Shown here: piece after piece, positions 61,786 through 64,000 of the stretch
Position numbering within the stretch: the first letter of the stretch is position 1
How the letters are laid out: each line of letters starts with the position of its first letter
Origin: CAG-1782 sp964418255
Lineage (GTDB): Bacteria; Bacillota; Clostridia; Christensenellales; DTU072
DNA: 64,000 nucleotides
Direction: 5' to 3'
Assembly (NCBI GenBank): GCA_964418255.1
Contig: CAYQKV010000002.1
Location: forward strand, 182,045 to 246,044
The notes under the pieces: generated by a model
Database searches by the model: none
Told to the model about the DNA's origin: nothing
What the model saw: only the letters and a program-made list of their open reading frames with translations
Program-made: the position numbers and the translations under genes

Positions 61786-63409
61786 AGCCTATCCCCTTAA
61801 ACGCGGCAGAGAGAAGCTCTTGCGATTCTTTTTCTTGCTTTATCACTTCTTGCATTTCTTTTTGAATACGTTGCATTTCGGCATCGTAGTCAATATCCAA
61901 GTCGTGGTCGATAAATTCGATATACTTGCTCGGCATTAGCGCGTAGTTTTGCTTTTCGATTGTTACTACACCATTTGTTTTTTCTTCTTCGGTTAGGTCG
62001 CTTTCCTCGACCTTTACCGACTTGCAGAATTCGGGCACGTCTTTATAAAGCGTTCTGTCCGTGCTTTGCCAATTATTATACACTTCTTTTATCTTTGCGA
62101 TTTGGTCATCGGTAAGCACCGTTTTCTTTTTCTTCTTGTTTTTATCAATCGTAATTTCTTCTATATTGCCGTCCCAAGTGCGCAGGTCCATAAACAACAC
62201 TTCGTTTTCTCTGTTACGGACCTGTCTGCCGTTTACCATTCTCGCTCGTTTATTCATATTGATTATCCAAAGCGTAACCGAAATATCGGTAGTGTAAAAC
62301 ATATCACGGGGAAGGACGATAATGGCTTCTACCTTGTCTTTGAGCAATATATTTTTGCGGATCACATAATCGTCCATATCGCCGAGCGCACCGTTTGCAA
62401 GCAAAAATCCCGCAATACCGTGTGACACGTCGAGCTTACTTATCATGTGCAGTATCCACGCATAGTTGGCATTGGATATTCGCGGCGCGTTTTGATCCCC
62501 ACAATAGCCCTTCCAGCGCGGGTCGCCTTCAAGCTCGTTTTCCGACCGCCACTTTTTAAGGTTGAACGGCGGATTTGCCATAATGTAATCCACTTTCAAA
62601 TCTTTATGTTGATCAGCGGTAAAGGTGGATGCGTTCGTTTTACCGAGGTCGTGGGATATGCCGCGAATGGCAAGATTCATTTTGCAAAGCCGCCACGTTT
62701 CTTGCACGCTTTCTTGTCCGATAATGGAAACTTTATCGCGATTGCCGTTGTGCTTGTCCACGAATTTCATAGACTGCACAAACATACCGCCGCTTCCGCA
62801 ACAAGGGTCGTACACTATACCGTCGAACGGTTCTATAAGTTCGGCTATAAGTTTTACGATGCAAGCGGGCGTATAAAACTCGCCGTCCTCTTTCGTGCCC
62901 GACGCGGCGTAAATTTGCAAAAAGTATTCGTAAACTCTGCCAATCAAATCTTCCTCGTGAAATCGTTTTTCGTCGATACGGTTTACGCTGTCGATAAGAC
63001 TTTTGATTTTGTTTTTATCCGCGCCGAGCGTAGAGAATAAGTTTTTGGAGAGCGCGCCAGAAAGCGATGGATTATCCGTTTCTATATCCGACATTGCTTT
63101 ATCTATAATCACGGCAATATCGTTTTGACTTGCGTTTTTTACTATGTAGTCCCAACGCGCCGTTTCTTTCAAGTAAAACACGTTTTCGGCATTATAGAAA
63201 GTAGGGCTTTCCAAGAACGCCGGATTATCCCCGTATTGCGTTTTGATTTGCTCGCGGCACTTATCAAATTTTTCGCCCGCGAATTTCAAAAACACAAGGC
63301 TTATAACGGCGTCGCGGTTTTTATCCAAGCTACCCACGCCGCGCAAAGATACTCTGCATTCCCACAGCACGTCTTCCAGAGACATCGTTTTTTCTTTCTC
63401 TTTTGCCAT
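61772..63409 (-). CDS. hsdM: type I restriction enzyme, DNA methyltransferase subunit
   Basis: A 545-residue N6-adenine methyltransferase. ATG 63409 is chosen because GGAG (minus strand, 63420-63417) stands 7 bases before it, whereas the in-frame ATG 63415 is only 1 base away. The N-terminal helical HsdM domain (1-140) is followed by SAM motif I VYDPCCGSGGMFVQSMKF and the catalytic NPPF in IMANPPFNLKKW. The C-terminal coiled region (MQRIQKEMQEVIKQEKESQELL) contacts HsdS. First gene of the operon, promoter 40 bases upstream. Confidence 0.97.
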   Translation of the reverse strand: MAKEKEKTMSLEDVLWECRVSLRGVGSLDKNRDAVISLVFLKFAGEKFDKCREQIKTQYGDNPAFLESPTFYNAENVFYLKETARWDYIVKNASQNDIAVIIDKAMSDIETDNPSLSGALSKNLFSTLGADKNKIKSLIDSVNRIDEKRFHEEDLIGRVYEYFLQIYAASGTKEDGEFYTPACIVKLIAELIEPFDGIVYDPCCGSGGMFVQSMKFVDKHNGNRDKVSIIGQESVQETWRLCKMNLAIRGISHDLGKTNASTFTADQHKDLKVDYIMANPPFNLKKWRSENELEGDPRWKGYCGDQNAPRISNANYAWILHMISKLDVSHGIAGFLLANGALGDMDDYVIRKNILLKDKVEAIIVLPRDMFYTTDISVTLWIINMNKRARMVNGRQVRNRENEVLFMDLRTWDGNIEEITIDKNKKKKKTVLTDDQIAKIKEVYNNWQSTDRTLYKDVPEFCKSVKVEESDLTEEEKTNGVVTIEKQNYALMPSKYIEFIDHDLDIDYDAEMQRIQKEMQEVIKQEKESQELLSAAFKGIGYGID

Positions 63410-63448
63410 AATCATTCTCCTTGCAACAGCCGATAACTATACAAAGCT

Positions 63449-63477
63449 ATTATAGCATAAAATGTCGAAAATCGCAA
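63449..63477 (-). promoter_or_regulatory. promoter of the defence operon
   Basis: Minus strand: TTGCGA (63477-63472), exactly 17 bases, TATAAT (63454-63449). No other good promoter was seen inside the eight-gene operon, whose gaps are 10 bases or less. Confidence 0.75.
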
Positions 63478-63488
63478 GAGAAACGATT

Positions 63489-63701
63489 AGCCACATAAGC
63501 CTTATGTTTTGGCTATTGATTATTTTTTACAGGCAGGTAAAGAAAATAGCCAAAATCAAGTTTTGATCTATTTTGAGAGGACAGCAATCAGGAAACCCGA
63601 TTCTGTTTTTTATTTTCGTACACAAAAGAAAATCGGGTATCCCGATTGTTCCGCAAAACAGTTTTCAAAATCTTCGGATTTTGGGAAAACTCTTTACCTG
63701 C
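63489..63701. repeat. nested palindrome element upstream of the defence operon
   Basis: A hairpin AGCCA-CATAAG-C-CTTATG at 63489-63514 is followed by an outer inverted repeat GCAGGTAAAG (63533-63542) / CTTTACCTGC (63692-63701). Inside are GGAAACCCGATT/AATCGGGTATCC and CAAAATC-TTCG-GATTTTG. There is no convincing ORF. It resembles a MITE-like or structured noncoding element. Confidence 0.6.
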
Positions 63702-63739
63702 TTTGTTTTTCTTATTTGATTCCCCAAATTTTTTTGTGC

Positions 63740-63980
63740 AGACCGTTGACTTTTGCTCGTTCCAACCACTTTATTATAGAAAGATTTTTTAAGGAAATTT
63801 ATTATAACCACGGACTTTTATCTATTTCAAACGCTTTATAGCGGAGGGTAAATTTTGACTTTTCGGTTGCAAAATCGAAAAAAGTGTCCTAGGAGATATA
63901 GAGGGACATAAAAAATTTTTCATAGACCGTCAACTTTTGCCCGTTTCAAACGCTTTATAATGGAGAGATATTTTAAGGAG
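63740..63980 (+). repeat. three degenerate copies of a promoter/leader-like segment
   Basis: A segment of pattern AGACCGT-N2-ACTTTTGC-N-CGTT-N-CAAAC-N-CTTTATAAT, then GAGAGATATTTTAAGGAGG, occurs at 63740-63796 and 63924-63981, with a poorer copy at about 63812-63850 (ACTTTTATCTATTTCAAACG). Only the last copy keeps a perfect TATAAT (63956-63961) and AAGGAGG (63975-63981). Confidence 0.55.
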
Positions 63981-63988
63981 GTACAACT

Positions 63989-64000
63989 ATGAGCGAATAA
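63989..64000 (+). other. three-codon ORF (Met-Ser-Glu-stop) with full expression signals
   Basis: ATG AGC GAA TAA directly behind AAGGAGG (8-base spacing) and downstream of a TATAAT. It runs to the last base of the window. It could be a minimal leader peptide, the start of a gene broken by a stop, or a repeat-borne start signal. The continuation is not visible. Confidence 0.4.

Noticed and set aside
63509..63841. 110-codon plus-strand ORF at the right end
   Set aside because: It runs through the nested palindromes, lacks a good ribosome-binding site and reads as low-complexity aromatic sequence.
1..64000. tRNA, rRNA and CRISPR search by eye
   Set aside because: No cloverleaf-like sequence with a T-loop GTTCGANTC, no rRNA segments and no regularly spaced repeats were found in the intergenic regions I read.

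Overview
The window looks like chromosomal DNA of an anaerobic, gut-type member of the Bacillota (Clostridia-like). The evidence is the continuous rpoB-rpoC block, a gram-positive-order S10-spc-alpha ribosomal superoperon with zinc-binding S14, S4 and L36, strong AGGAGG ribosome-binding sites, sigma-A promoters of TTGACA/TATAAT type, BspA-like surface lipoproteins and a glycyl radical enzyme. No genus can be assigned from the sequence alone.

Layout. 1-10094: the 3' part of rpoB, then rpoC, metK, recD2 and a ComF-type phosphoribosyltransferase, all on the + strand. 10095-11803: an intergenic tract with a 180-bp-period tandem palindromic repeat, a divergent XRE regulator / zinc-finger membrane protein pair with its operator inside the promoter spacer, flanking 82-bp direct repeats and two related hairpins. 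11804-20014: galK-pncB (-) and galT plus a large lipoprotein (+), diverging from a 24-bp perfect palindrome. 20244-36384: the ribosomal superoperon from rpsJ to rplQ with secY, adk, map, a KOW protein, infA and rpoA; it has its own promoter and leader, a second promoter and structured leader before rpsM, and a strong terminator after rplQ. The usual rpsL-rpsG-fusA-tuf genes are absent between rpoC and rpsJ.

36460-50575: accessory metabolism. It holds a YwaF/TMEM164-like membrane protein on a possibly leaderless transcript, an alpha/beta hydrolase, a DUF421 protein, a flavodoxin lipoprotein and decayed gene fragments. Next comes an autoregulated-looking operon (FCD-type GntR regulator, glycyl radical enzyme, its activase, an FMN split-barrel protein), then a second divergent XRE / zinc-ribbon membrane protein pair, a beta-lactamase-fold serine hydrolase, and a coupled pair made of a 2Fe-2S flavin reductase and a CrtI-like FAD oxidoreductase.

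51369-63477: one tightly packed minus-strand defence operon. In transcription order it encodes HsdM, HsdS, a Ser/Thr kinase with an AbiJ-NTD3-like N-terminus, HsdR, a DUF1837/HamA-like nuclease, a Ski2-like HamB-type helicase, a RhuM-family protein and a small SWIM zinc-finger protein. Promoter and terminator hairpin are both visible. The kinase placed inside a type I restriction-modification operon that also carries a Hachiman-like pair is the most notable system here. The last 500 bases hold nested palindromes and repeated promoter-like segments ending in a three-codon ORF.
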